A DNA stretch of 64,000 nt, taken from NCBI RefSeq assembly GCF_958450345.1, contig NC_088780.1, positions 111,054,226-111,118,225 of the forward strand, in the 5' to 3' direction. The notes beneath the pieces are model-generated. The model was not told the origin of the DNA. It searched no databases and worked only from the letters and a program-made list of their open reading frames with translations. Position numbers and translations under genes: made by a program. This document shows positions 54,181 through 64,000 of this stretch, piece after piece; positions within the stretch are counted from its first letter, which is position 1, and each line of letters starts with the position of its first letter. This stretch comes from Calliphora vicina. Its lineage: Eukaryota > Arthropoda > Insecta > Diptera > Calliphoridae.

Positions 54181-55057
54181 AATAGATAAACATATCGTTA
54201 GCTTAGTGTGCAAATGTGCTAAGTCTACTTTCTATGGTAATTCAGATTTTAACACAAAACGCTAAAATAAGTAAAAGTACACTGTGTGTCAGTAAGCAAT
54301 AGAAAACGACCTATAAGTCGCCAACTGTGATTATTAATCGTTATAAATCATACCAAATAAGTTATAAACTGCATTGACTTTTAGGACTTAAAGTCTTTGC
54401 CAATTTAAATTTAACTGTATTTTATTCTGCAGTAAAACCCTTGTTCGCCTGCACTACATTTGTTGATCAGCCAACGCAAATTGTGATTTTTTTTATTGAT
54501 CGCAACAGCTGTTCATGCAGTAGCATGTTTATTGTGCAAAACTGTAAATCATTTTTGCAACGGTACCAAATAAACTTGATATGGAAAATTTCCTTAGTTA
54601 AAGCTTAGTTAAGTTTAATAATCTCAAGAACAATCTAATCTAATCTTTTGCAAGTAATCCGAAATGATAACAATTTTTTTGCTACAACTAGAAGTGTTTC
54701 TACTTATATTCCTTTAGTTACAAGCTGCACAACAACAACACTGAGTGAGCCAGTGAGTGACTGGTACTTGAAACATAAGAATGTTTACACTTCGGTTCAT
54801 AGGAGTTGCCTTAAATCTTCAGGACGTGATTGATTTGATTATGGTTTGTTTTTCATTGTTGATCTGTGCCTTCTTTCTCCATTCCATACTTTTACATTTA
54901 GAAATTGAAAAAAATCAACATCATAGACATTGTTTACTGCGATGTGGATGATGGAGGTGATGATATTTTTCATCTTCTACACACACTCAGCAGATACATT
55001 ATAAATTCTATACCTGAAGTGCTGAACAAATAAAAAGAATGTAGAGAAAAAAGGAAA
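54181..55057. other. Mixed stretch, nothing recognised
   Basis: No gene or element could be supported. Base composition is a little more balanced near 54720-54830, but the 61-codon frame there shows no family features. Confidence 0.45.
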
Positions 55058-55150
55058 CACTAAGGTGGCCTTTAGTTTGTACTTTTACGATTTTCGATGC
55101 TCCTAATGTTCAATAATTACACTGTCCAACAAATTGAGACTTTTTGTTTG

Positions 55151-55301
55151 GTGCCCCGATAGACCAGTCAATACTGTGCTGAACTATTAATCTAAGGGTT
55201 GCGGGTTCGATTCCCGCCAGAGACTCTGGGTGTAACTGCAGACAAGCAAAACGCTTCGCAGTTTGTGTTTGTTTTTTTTAAAAAAAAAAAAAAAAAAAAA
55301 A
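55151..55301 (+). mobile_element. tRNA-derived SINE
   Basis: A tRNA-like head at about 55152-55226 has a box A-like TAGACCAGTCAATACTG and a perfect T arm GCGGG-TTCGATT-CCCGC (55201-55217) with box B GGTTCGATTCC. A short unique region with AACGCTTCGCAGTTTG follows, and the copy ends in an A run at about 55280-55301. The anticodon stem is irregular, so it is not an active tRNA. No target duplication was found. Confidence 0.75.
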
Positions 55302-55679
55302 CAGAATAGCGACCATATAATTCTGAAAGGGCATGTTGAGTAGATCATTTTTGTTTCATTTTTTGATCGAACGGAGCAGTATATTAACTGAAAAAAATGT
55401 TGTCTAAGAGAATTCTTATTGTCAGAGTTATATTGTGGAATTTTATGGGGATCATTTTTGTGGAAGATCTTAACCCTCTAGCTTCTCTCCTTAGGGGTAA
55501 ATTTGACCCGAGAAAATGAAAAAAAGTCCTTTCAAAAAGGACATTTAAGGATTAAAATATTCGACGAAAATGTTTGCCGGAAAATTTCAGTGGGGGTCAC
55601 CAAAGATACTAAAGATGTAGATAAAGCACTTTACGCTTAATTAACAAAATTGCACGCCACCTTGAGTCTCCCTTTTTTT

Positions 55680-56030
55680 AAAAAAATCGCCAAAAATCTA
55701 TTTATAATCCGAATGAGCTGATATTTAAAATATAAATAGCCCTAGAGAAGATCTACAAAAATATGTATACATATGTAGATTTTAGGTCAAGAGTTATTTA
55801 GGTTTATTTATTTACTTTTTTAATTTTTATCGATATTTTTTTAGTTTTTTAGATATGTCGGGCCTACGGTGGTTCGAAATTGTTTTTTTTAAAATATCAC
55901 CTATATTCGCGATAAAATTTCGAATATTGGTGATATTTTAAAAGACAATTTCGAACCATCTAGGACTATTTATATTTTAAATATCAGCTCATTCGGATCA
56001 TAAATAGATTTTTTGTGATTTTTTTAAAAA
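55680..56030. repeat. Nested palindromes inside the element
   Basis: Outer arms of about 65 bp at 55680-55746 and 55963-56030 are near-perfect inverted copies (both contain GAATGAGCTGATATTTAAAA or its complement). Inside, an independent hairpin at 55869-55962 has arms of about 40 bp around CGATAAAATT; its right half abuts the outer right arm. A transcript across it would fold into a long double helix. Confidence 0.8.
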
Positions 56031-56272
56031 AATGTGAGCGTAAAGAGCTTTATTTACAACTTTGGAGGATGAGACTGCTTGATAAAGATTAAAACTACGA
56101 GTGTGGAAATACCGAACAAATGCAACGATCAAATTAGTAATCCTTAAAAAGTTTTTGGACCAACATTGTACAATCAAACTGGAAACTTGAAATGCTAACT
56201 TTGCTCAAATTTTCAGTATTTGATTTTTTGATGACAGAGAACAATTTTGGGCCTTGGGAGCCACCCTAATAT

Positions 56273-57198
56273 ACACACAGGTAAATATTTGTTCAAATAT
56301 AAAAGCAAAACACCTGTCAATTTGTGTGAAATATAAAACGATAAAAATTGTAGAAAAAATCATATTTTTTATAAACGAAAAATTTAAACATAAAACTTGT
56401 ACCGTAACGGATGTGTGTAACGGAAGTTAATAAAATAATGTTGCTTTCCTGAGAAAGCAAGTAAACATCAACGAAATTGTTAAACCTAAATACATAAACA
56501 ATATAACTGTTTATGGCTTTTGGCAATTCTAGTTACTTTTACTCATTTTATTAGCTCTATGCCTATCTAACGAAACAATAAAATGAAGGAAAGCAAGCTA
56601 CACAGGTTGTATTTGAATGAGATGAGCATTCAAGTACCGTAGAAATAAGTTAGAAAGCTAAAAACTTAATTAAGGATTTACCAAGCATTCAAACAGCCGC
56701 ATACAAATATTACATGTCTACCAGTCAATATCAAGTCTTTTTACCTCTTAACGGGTCCTTTAAAAAATAACGCTTTAAAGTATTTTTTGTTAATTGAATT
56801 GTTTACAGTTTATTAAGAGATAATTTGCTTGTGTTGTCAATAACAAAGTAAAGGTGGAAGTATACTTATTATTTAAATTTTTTTATTTTCAATAAACTCC
56901 TAAAAATTTTATTTTCTCATGATCAAAATATAACTACTAAAATGGTTCATTACCATGTAATTGGTTAATATATAATGACTCCTCTTCCTCAACAATGTGT
57001 TCTCATTGGCGGTAAGTGCTTTCCGGTCTTTGGAAAAAGCACTACTGATTCTTTGCATGGAACATTACAATTATTTAAGATATCTAACAAATAAGTAAGT
57101 AATTATTATATTTCAAAAGAAATTAGTAATCATTGCATGTTACTATCTGACTAAAGCCTGGTATTCTGTTCGATTTTACTTGAAAAAATATTTCAAAC
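56273..57198. other. AT-rich stretch, nothing recognised
   Basis: No feature could be supported. Confidence 0.5.
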
Positions 57199-57612
57199 AA
57201 CAAGTCAAAAAATTCGGCTACGTCGAATTTGGTACACTCACCATCAATAGGTGGCAATAAAATTTGGGTTACATGGGGGATAGTGTGAATTATGGACCGA
57301 TCTTCACAAAAGTTGGTAGAAAGATTTAAGTCATATACAACTTGTTTATGTCCAATTTCATCAAGATATTAGTTATTATTAGACAATTATGTTCAAGTCG
57401 TTTTCTGAGAGGGGTCTTGTATGGGGACTAGGAACAAATGTTACTCGATTTTCGCAATACTTTACAGTATAATTTCAGAGCACTTGGAACTAATTAGTTC
57501 TACATTTTATCAGCATTGTAGCATAATCAACATATTTATAACTGCTGAAACAGTATTTCGGGGAAACATTTGTATGGGGTCTAGGTGAAATCGTGGACCA
57601 CATCTCCAAATG
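57199..57612 (+). repeat. Hairpin-headed repeat family H, copy
   Basis: It opens AACAAGTC with the head AATTCGGC-TAC-GTCGAATT at 57210-57228, followed by 'GGACCGATCTTCACAAAAGT' and 'TTTGTATGGGGTCTAGGTGA'. It matches in reverse the fragment at 8150-8560. Confidence 0.65.
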
Positions 57613-60600
57613 GTCGAAGCTCCAAAAATTCGTTTTTAAGATACAGTTGCAGGCAATAAAATGCAACGCTGTTCCATATGACCTTTGAATGTGGCTCTAA
57701 ACTTTTGAATTTATCTCTTCTTTTGCATTTTTATTCTTTGACACCTGAATTTACTTATTTTTTAAATTTTTAAAACCGATTTTCTCTCCGATCTGATGTT
57801 AGCTATAGATTTCGAAAACTTCTAATAAAAATCGAACTAGATTAAATTTCTAAAACCCTTTCGGTGAAATTTTATGAGGTTTATAATGTGTTAATTGAAA
57901 TTCAAAATTAATAACACAGCGGAACAGACATTTTGGTGCCCGAAATTGGGCTACATTTTGTAAGAGGTGATGAACCATCATTACTATGTTACACTTGGTT
58001 TTTTTTCCAGTCAGCCCGTGTTTTCGCAATAACGCGTTTTTTATATTCCCATTACTTACCCTATTTTTTTGGAGTTTTTCTTCAAAATTGTGGGTAATGT
58101 TGCTTAGAATGTGATATTTTTTTTACCACGAAACTGGTGTACATAATAAACATATGCTTCTTTTGCGTATACTAATTCTGGTGGACGTTTTCGAATATTT
58201 TTTAGCTTTAATCGCAATAAAATTATTCTAAATAAAAATTTAACACAGCTTTAATTAAAATGTGAAATTAGTTAAAAATGTATAGGAATTTTTCATCCAT
58301 AAAAAATATTTTTTTTTTATAAATAAATTTTTGATGTAATTAATTCTTAATACACATTTGAATCTAACTACAACAATAGAAATGCTTTATTAGCGGTTTT
58401 TTTTAAATATCGCGAATTTTGGATTTACATAACAAAACTTATTAAGATCTTTAATACAGCATCTCATCTTACTAACCATGATAAAATAATATAATAAAAA
58501 AAATTATATTCATAGAAATGCAGGAAATTAAAACGAATTTTTATTTTTGAGCCGTTCGCTGTCAATTACAGAAAAACAGACCATTGATAGTTTAAAATGA
58601 AGTAGTTTCTTCTTACCATTAAAAAAAAAAAAATTAGGAGATATTTTATGATCACGCTGATCTATAAAAATAAATCTTTAGTTTATGTATAATCATTTAG
58701 GAGTTAAACACTCAACATTTGTATAATTTTTTTAATACGAAAAACGTATGAAAAATATTGTTAAACTTTGAGTTATTTGCCAAATAATTTAGTATAATTT
58801 CAGCAAATTATCAATTTTTTAGATATGTTTTTATTGTACATCGTGAAGAAATTTTGAACTTTTTTACCATAGATCAAACTTATAAGGATGAAGCTAAAAA
58901 AACTTAATTTACAACATCAACAAAATTGATGTCAAAGAAAAGATAATTTTGTATAGAATACCAGTACAAAAATGCTTTTTTAATTTTAATATCCATTTAT
59001 GCAATATTCAACCCCGAAGACAAAAAAATAGAATTAAAACCTCGGAGTAATAAGTACAAATTTTAAAATATTAATTTAAATATTTTTGGAATAGATCGAA
59101 TATATTTAGAATTCCATGAAAATGTCTGGCATGGTATTGCAAGTTGATTTGAATAACATTTCACTAAATGTCAAATATTTCCATTAAAATAAATATGAAA
59201 AGAATCATACAAACTTTTAAAAGAGGCCATTTTATCATTTGATTCAGCTTACCAAATACTGATGGCAGGACAGAAATATTGAGAAACGGTTACTTTTATT
59301 TTTGATGGGAACAAGTTGTCGAAATGCAGAAAAAATTATACAAAGAAGGAATTAATAGTAAGTTTTTAAATATGTCTATGTTAATTCTTTCAGATAATTA
59401 TACTTATTTAGTAAGAAATATAAAATGTTCTAAATATGTAATTTACATATGGGGAATGTAATGGTACATTTATTATATAGTTATTATGTGTTACTTTTAA
59501 TTTCTTCTTAAGATAATTTGTTTCTTTAAAATGAACAATAAATCAATGAAAAATACTCTTAAGTTTGAGAGTAGTTTAGGCTAAAGGTGCTATTTCAATT
59601 TTATACCACACATCTTTCCTTTTATCTTATAACTATTATACGAACAAATTATTTGAATTAAATGTTGTGTTTATTATTTTTACAAATATACAAAAAAAAT
59701 ATACATATTTATTCACAACTTAAAGCAAAGAGATAGACATACATAGATTTTTTATACTAAAAGTTACATTAAATTAAATTACAATAGATTTACATTTTAA
59801 TTTGTGCAACCGTGCGTATGAGTAACAGCGTTAAGACGGCCACAACATTGAGAATACACAGCACGTATACGTCGTGTAGAGTAATTGAGAATGCAAAAGA
59901 CAACAACAAAACAACACTCTTAATTATTATTAAAAACATTCAATAATAACAGCAACAACAACAAGAACTAATAAACCAAATTGTACTAAACAAGAAATTC
60001 TCATGAAAACATTAACGCATCATAATAAAAAGTTATTCATTATTACGTCTCTTTTTATTTATTTTTCTGCTTTCCAAGTAGGAGTATTATAAAAAAAACA
60101 AAGCTTTGAACGAAATTATTCCCATTTAGAAAACTAATTATGGGGTAAAAAGTAAAATAGCAAAGAAACTGGCACAAACTGAGGTTAGACAACATGCATA
60201 AACATGATTTTGTCTACTGCAAGCAGTAATTATATGTTTATTCAGACATTTGTCTATATCGTCACCTAAAATGCAAAACAACGTATCATCAAAAAATTCG
60301 AAATTCATTTTATTATTGATTACGTTTCACTACATCATATCACATACATATGTGTACAAAATGTTAAACTTTTACTATCAAAAATAACCAAGTAATAACC
60401 AAAATTGAAAATAAAGTATCAACAAGTACAAAATACCGCATACGCTTTGAGTAATTAATTAATAAATAGTTTTTTACCATATTTTTGGTAGTTTCCTAAT
60501 TTTGTTTAATAAATTTGTTGCAATATTTTTTGCAGTCTTTATGAAAGTGCCTTTTTCTAGTTTAAATTAGTAGTTGTTAGTAATAAATTAAAAAGAAGAC

Positions 60601-61010
60601 CATAAAAAATATAAAAATATCTATAACTGCTTTTATTTAAAATAAAAAAAAACATATTTTTATCTAAATTTTTAGTTTTTCATACAAATTTATATTGATG
60701 ATACGTTTTTTTGGTTTTAGAAAACAACAATTCATTAAATTGCTAAAAAATTTCATAATTCCAAATTTAAATTAGTAATAATGAATTACAAAAATTGTAT
60801 TGTTTCTGAAATTCGACAAATAACTAAAGATAACTAAAGATACAGGGAGTGGTCCGATAGCTCCTTCTATAAATATTACTGCAAGAAGTTACATTTCTAA
60901 AAACATAAAAGGTGGGAATAAAATATTTGTTATTTATTAAAAAAAGACTGAATGATTTACGAATAGATTTCGAAACAGAAATTTTAGGGACTAAACAGAA
61001 TCGCAATTAA
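57613..61010. other. Long AT-rich stretch, nothing recognised
   Basis: This 3.4-kb stretch shows no convincing coding frame, RNA or internal repeat. It is the largest unassigned block in the window and could be unique intronic or intergenic DNA. Confidence 0.5.
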
Positions 61011-61013
61011 TAA

Positions 61014-61823
61014 CACTATACAACAAAATCAAATTTTTTCCAAAATTACAAGGTCCGACCAATACATTTTTATAGAGGAGACTAAAAAAAAGACACTTGT
61101 ATCGGCGTTTTGAAAGTTTACATCTCAATTTCATTTGAGGGGGGGTTAAAGTTTCCCAACTCTGGCACATTCTTATTGTTAATCGTCATAAGAAACCATT
61201 TGATCCTTACATTTTAGGTATAAAATGTGTTCAGCTAAGTTATGTAAAATGTTACGGAGAATATTTTTGTAGAATATGTTAACCATCTAAATCCTCAAGG
61301 CATTGGTCTTTTTTGTCCTTATTTTAAAAAAGTGCAAAAACCACCATTAAAACAGGGATTTAAGGGGTTAAAATGTTCTGCAAAAAAAATTATCCCTGAA
61401 TACACCAAAACGGAAAATTCAACCTGAAAGACACAACAAAAAAGAGCTTACGGGTAATTTCGTATTTTAACCCCTTAAATCTCTGCTTTAATAGAGTTTG
61501 TTGCTCTTTTTAAAAGAAGGACAAAAAGACCCATGCCTTGAGGATTTAAAGGCTTAACATATTCTAAAAAAATTTTCTCCGTAACATTTTGCATAAATTT
61601 GCTGAAAACATTTTATACCTAAAATGTAAGTATCACATGGTTTCTTATGACGATTAACAATAAGAATATGCCAGAGTTGGGAAACTGGGGGTTAAAGTTT
61701 CTAAATGAAATTCAGATGTAAACTTTCAAAACGCCGATGCACTTATCTTTTTTTTCTTCTCTCCTCTATTAAAATATATTGGTCGGACCTCGTAATTTTT
61801 TTTTTTTTTGATGTTGTACAGTG
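61014..61823. mobile_element. 810-bp foldback MITE with about 390-bp arms
   Basis: CACTATACAACA at 61014 and TGTTGTACAGTG ending at 61823 open and close a nearly complete palindrome. Paired blocks include AGGTCCGACC / GGTCGGACCT, GGCGTTTTGAAAGTTTACAT / its reverse complement, and TCGTCATAAGAAACCAT / ATGGTTTCTTATGACGA. The flanks are TAA on both sides (61011-61013, 61824-61826), which suggests a PIF/Harbinger-type 3-bp duplication. There is no frame. Confidence 0.85.
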
Positions 61824-61826
61824 TAA

Positions 61827-63209
61827 TCAAAATTTTAACTTAGATTAAAGTTGTGTTGAAAGTGATGGCGAATATGATTTTGAAATGGTCATCGCATGAT
61901 GATCGTAATGATTACGTTGAAATAGATGAATGCCACGATCTTGAAATATATATAAGGGATGTTATTAATCGCGTACGTAAATAAAATATTGCAAACTTAC
62001 GTTTTGTTGCAAGAAAAACATGGAGTTCGTCTTACACATGATGTTAAACATCGTTGGACATCATTGTCTAACATGGTAATAAACTTTTTGCGAATTTATA
62101 AATGCGTCAATCATGCGTCAATCAATTATATCAGACTTTGGACAGATTTGTATAATTTCATAAGACCACTTGATTAAGCAAAGATTCGGCAACGTTGATA
62201 GAGCTTGAGGGTAAAATACAATTTGTTATAAATAATTTAGAAAAAGTGACTAATTCATTTACTAAAGAATTAGTTATTCATTTTAAAACCAGAATTAATG
62301 GAAAATATTTTGTTATTTACGATAACATTTGTTTCAGGTAATTTTCGAATAAAAAAACCTCACCCACAAAAACGATTTTTTAAAGTAAAAATTGTCTCAA
62401 ATTTTTATTATTTTTTTATAGTAAAACAGCAGATTTTTTCCCGTTACCACAAATTTTAAATAAGGATCCGAGACATGTTGATATATTTATAAAAACAATT
62501 TGGTTTATGGATAAAAAAAAAAATACAAAAATTATCTTTAAAATTTATCGCCATTTGTGGGTGAACTTTTTTGACAACCGCGAAAAAGTAATACATTTTT
62601 TAAAATAAATTTTATTGGTTTATTCGACTATGCTAGGACCATTTTGATATTTGCGAAAATTGTAAAAAAGTTATAGCCCTAATACTCAATTTGTTAAAAG
62701 CATAGCTCCAAAACAGTAACTAAAGAGTTAGCTAGTCAATTGTTTTGTAGATTGTTCGGGAGGGAATCTGATCAGAATATTTCTGAGGAAAATTTAATGA
62801 TGGTCTTTGTTTTCGAATGTTTATCAATACTTGAATTGTTAACTTTAACGTTATTTTTTGTTGTTTTTCTTTAACAATAAAATATTAAAAAACTTCACAC
62901 TTTACTTTTTTAAAAAATTTAAACTACTCGAATAATTCGATTAATTTTAAACGTCTGATCAAATTATTCGAACAATTTGAAATCTCTTATTCGAATTATT
63001 TGATTTACTCGAACAAGAGAAAAATCGAATAATTTGAATATATAAGATCACCGAATTTACCAGCTATGCCTTCTTCACGTCTCTACCTTTGACGTTTGGG
63101 ATGGGCGATGTTGAATCGCTCAGTCACTCAGTATCGTTACTCTTTTATATACATAAGTATATAGAATTATTGGAGTTTTCTTATCAATATTTTTTCAGAA
63201 ATTTTTAGC
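61827..63209. other. AT-rich stretch with TTCGAATAATT palindromes
   Basis: A cluster of TTCGAATTATTTG / CGAATAATTTG motifs at 62926-63045 runs in both orientations and may be a subterminal region of an old hAT element. A 72-codon frame at 61959-62177 has a faint transposase-like look (WTSLSNMVINFLRIYKCV) typical of hAT-like proteins, but too little to call. Confidence 0.35.
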
Positions 63210-63290
63210 ATTTGGTTTTTGGATGACAAAGAACAATTTTAGACCTTGGAAGCATCGAAAATATGGGCTATCCTAATATACACATTTATG
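63210..63290. repeat. TACATTAGGGTGG family, right-end fragment
   Basis: 'GGATGACAAAGAACAATTTT' followed by 'GGGCTATCCTAATATACAC' is the right end of the family, closest to the copy ending at 56272. Confidence 0.55.
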
Positions 63291-63807
63291 ATGTTTGAGT
63301 CTTTATTTATGTATGTATGGTTATGTATAAATACATACATATGTATGTGATGCACATGATGAATCCTTGGTAACTGTCGTTTAGCACATTAAAAATAAAC
63401 GTAAATGTAAACAGTTTCATTAAAATTAAAATGAGAACTCTCTCGTATGAATAACAAAACAAAACAGTAGTAATGAAATTTTAATGGAATTCCATTTCCT
63501 TCTTTGCTTCATCTTCATATTTTTTGTTTGTTTATTTTTGTTGCCATTAAATGTTCTTTAGTAAATGATGATGATTGTGTTGTTTTTGGTTCCCGTCAAA
63601 AGAAATGGCATCTTAAGCTGAATGCACAAATTTTATATCTGATGTGAGAGACCACAAATGCAGTCAACATATTCGAGTATTTGTGGCAATATGTTGTTAC
63701 CAGCATGTTGGTTAAGAAACTATAAAAATAAAAATATTACCACACAATTTTTCATATAATTTCCATTTGCATACGAAATAATGTGCTTTAAGGTTTATAT
63801 TTCTTTT
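63291..63807. other. AT-rich stretch with a TATG/CATA microsatellite
   Basis: A 'GTATGTATGG...CATACATATGTATG' run at 63310-63350 is a small simple repeat. Nothing else is recognised. Confidence 0.5.
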
Positions 63808-64000
63808 TTATACCCTTCACCTTCGTGAGAAGGGTATATATAAGTTTGTCATTCCGTTTGTAATTTCTACATATATAAAGTATATATATTCTGGATCCTT
63901 ATAGATAGCGGAGTCGATTAAGCCATGTCCGTCTGTCTGTCTGCTGTCTGTCCGTCTGTTAGTTGAAATCAATTTTCTGAAGACCCTAGATATCTTCGGG
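63808..64000 (-). repeat. Hairpin-headed repeat family H, copy cut by the window end
   Basis: It opens TATACCCTTCACCTTCGTGA with a GAAGGGTATA partner, a terminal hairpin. It continues 'GTTTGTCATTCCGTTTGTAA', then 'GGAGTCGATTAAGCCATGTC' and GTCCGTCTGTCTG repeats. It matches in reverse the end of the copy at 9928-10372. Confidence 0.75.

Larger units (their letters stand above)
55058..56272. mobile_element. TACATTAGGGTGG family member with SINE and palindromes
   Basis: The left tip ACACTAAGGTGGCC is at about 55057-55070 and the right tip GGGAGCCACCCTAATAT is at about 56256-56272. The right subterminal 'GATGACAGAGAACAATTTTG' is shared with 63222 and 19119. The left part is interrupted by a SINE (55151-55301) and the centre is a palindrome (55680-56030). 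Confidence 0.55.

Noticed and set aside
55151..55226. Functional tRNA gene
   Set aside because: The T arm is perfect but the anticodon stem is poor and an A tail follows, which fits a SINE.
61959..62177. hAT transposase exon
   Set aside because: A WTSLSNMV-like phrase recalls hAT proteins, but the rest of the frame and the surrounding sequence give no further support.

Overview
Organism and overall character. The window is strongly AT-rich, contains no convincing host exon, and is packed with decayed eukaryotic transposable elements. The element types (Tc1/mariner, pogo-like, hAT, Transib, Jockey/CR1-type LINEs, a tRNA-derived SINE) and the abundant repeats with 'AGCTCCCATATAAGG' and 'GTCCGTCTGTCTG' stretches fit a dipteran nuclear genome, most likely a calyptrate fly (blowfly or house-fly type). 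The organism is an inference from repeat style, because no host gene is present to anchor it. The window is probably intergenic, a very large intron, or pericentric.

Layout. 0-4.2 kb: a 3.5-kb pogo-like element (699-4204) holding a nested stack: a foldback element, a hairpin-headed repeat, a 0.53-kb tandem duplication and a later MITE. 4.2-10.4 kb: a mariner transposase relic and repeat fragments. 10.6-12.0 kb: about 128 copies of an 11-bp minisatellite. 12-20 kb: MITEs and dispersed families, including a TACATTAGGGTGG-ended element. 20.7-24.4 kb: two mariner relics, a hAT element with an 8-bp target duplication and a nested MITE, and a LINE fragment. 24.4-36 kb: mostly unassigned AT-rich DNA with hairpin-headed repeats, a candidate solo LTR and a second hAT copy. 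37.3-39.3 kb: two LINE relics in opposite orientation. 39.4-42.8 kb: a Transib (RAG1-related) element with a broken transposase. 43-46 kb: Tc1/mariner-type MITEs. 46.5-49.7 kb: a hairpin-headed repeat next to a second, non-autonomous Transib-type element. 51.2-52.9 kb: a Tc1 element with 222-bp IR/DR ends and a broken DD34E transposase. 53.3-64 kb: a hAT MITE, a SINE, palindromic elements, an 810-bp foldback element, and a long stretch with nothing recognisable.

Main point of interest. Two unrelated-looking elements (39427-42759 and 48112-49683) both start with the heptamer CACAGTG, which is the V(D)J recombination signal heptamer. Both have exact 5-bp target duplications (CGTCT and CGTTA). 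In both, the distance from heptamer to the next conserved block is 23 bp at one end and 12 or 13 bp at the other. The longer element encodes the remains of a RAG1/Transib transposase. This is a 12/23 recombination-signal layout in an insect transposon, seen twice within 10 kb.

How the parts relate. Nothing here looks functional as a host gene system. The elements form a stratigraphy: several insertions are dated relative to one another by nesting, and two MITE insertions can be read against their own empty sites in a second copy of the host repeat.
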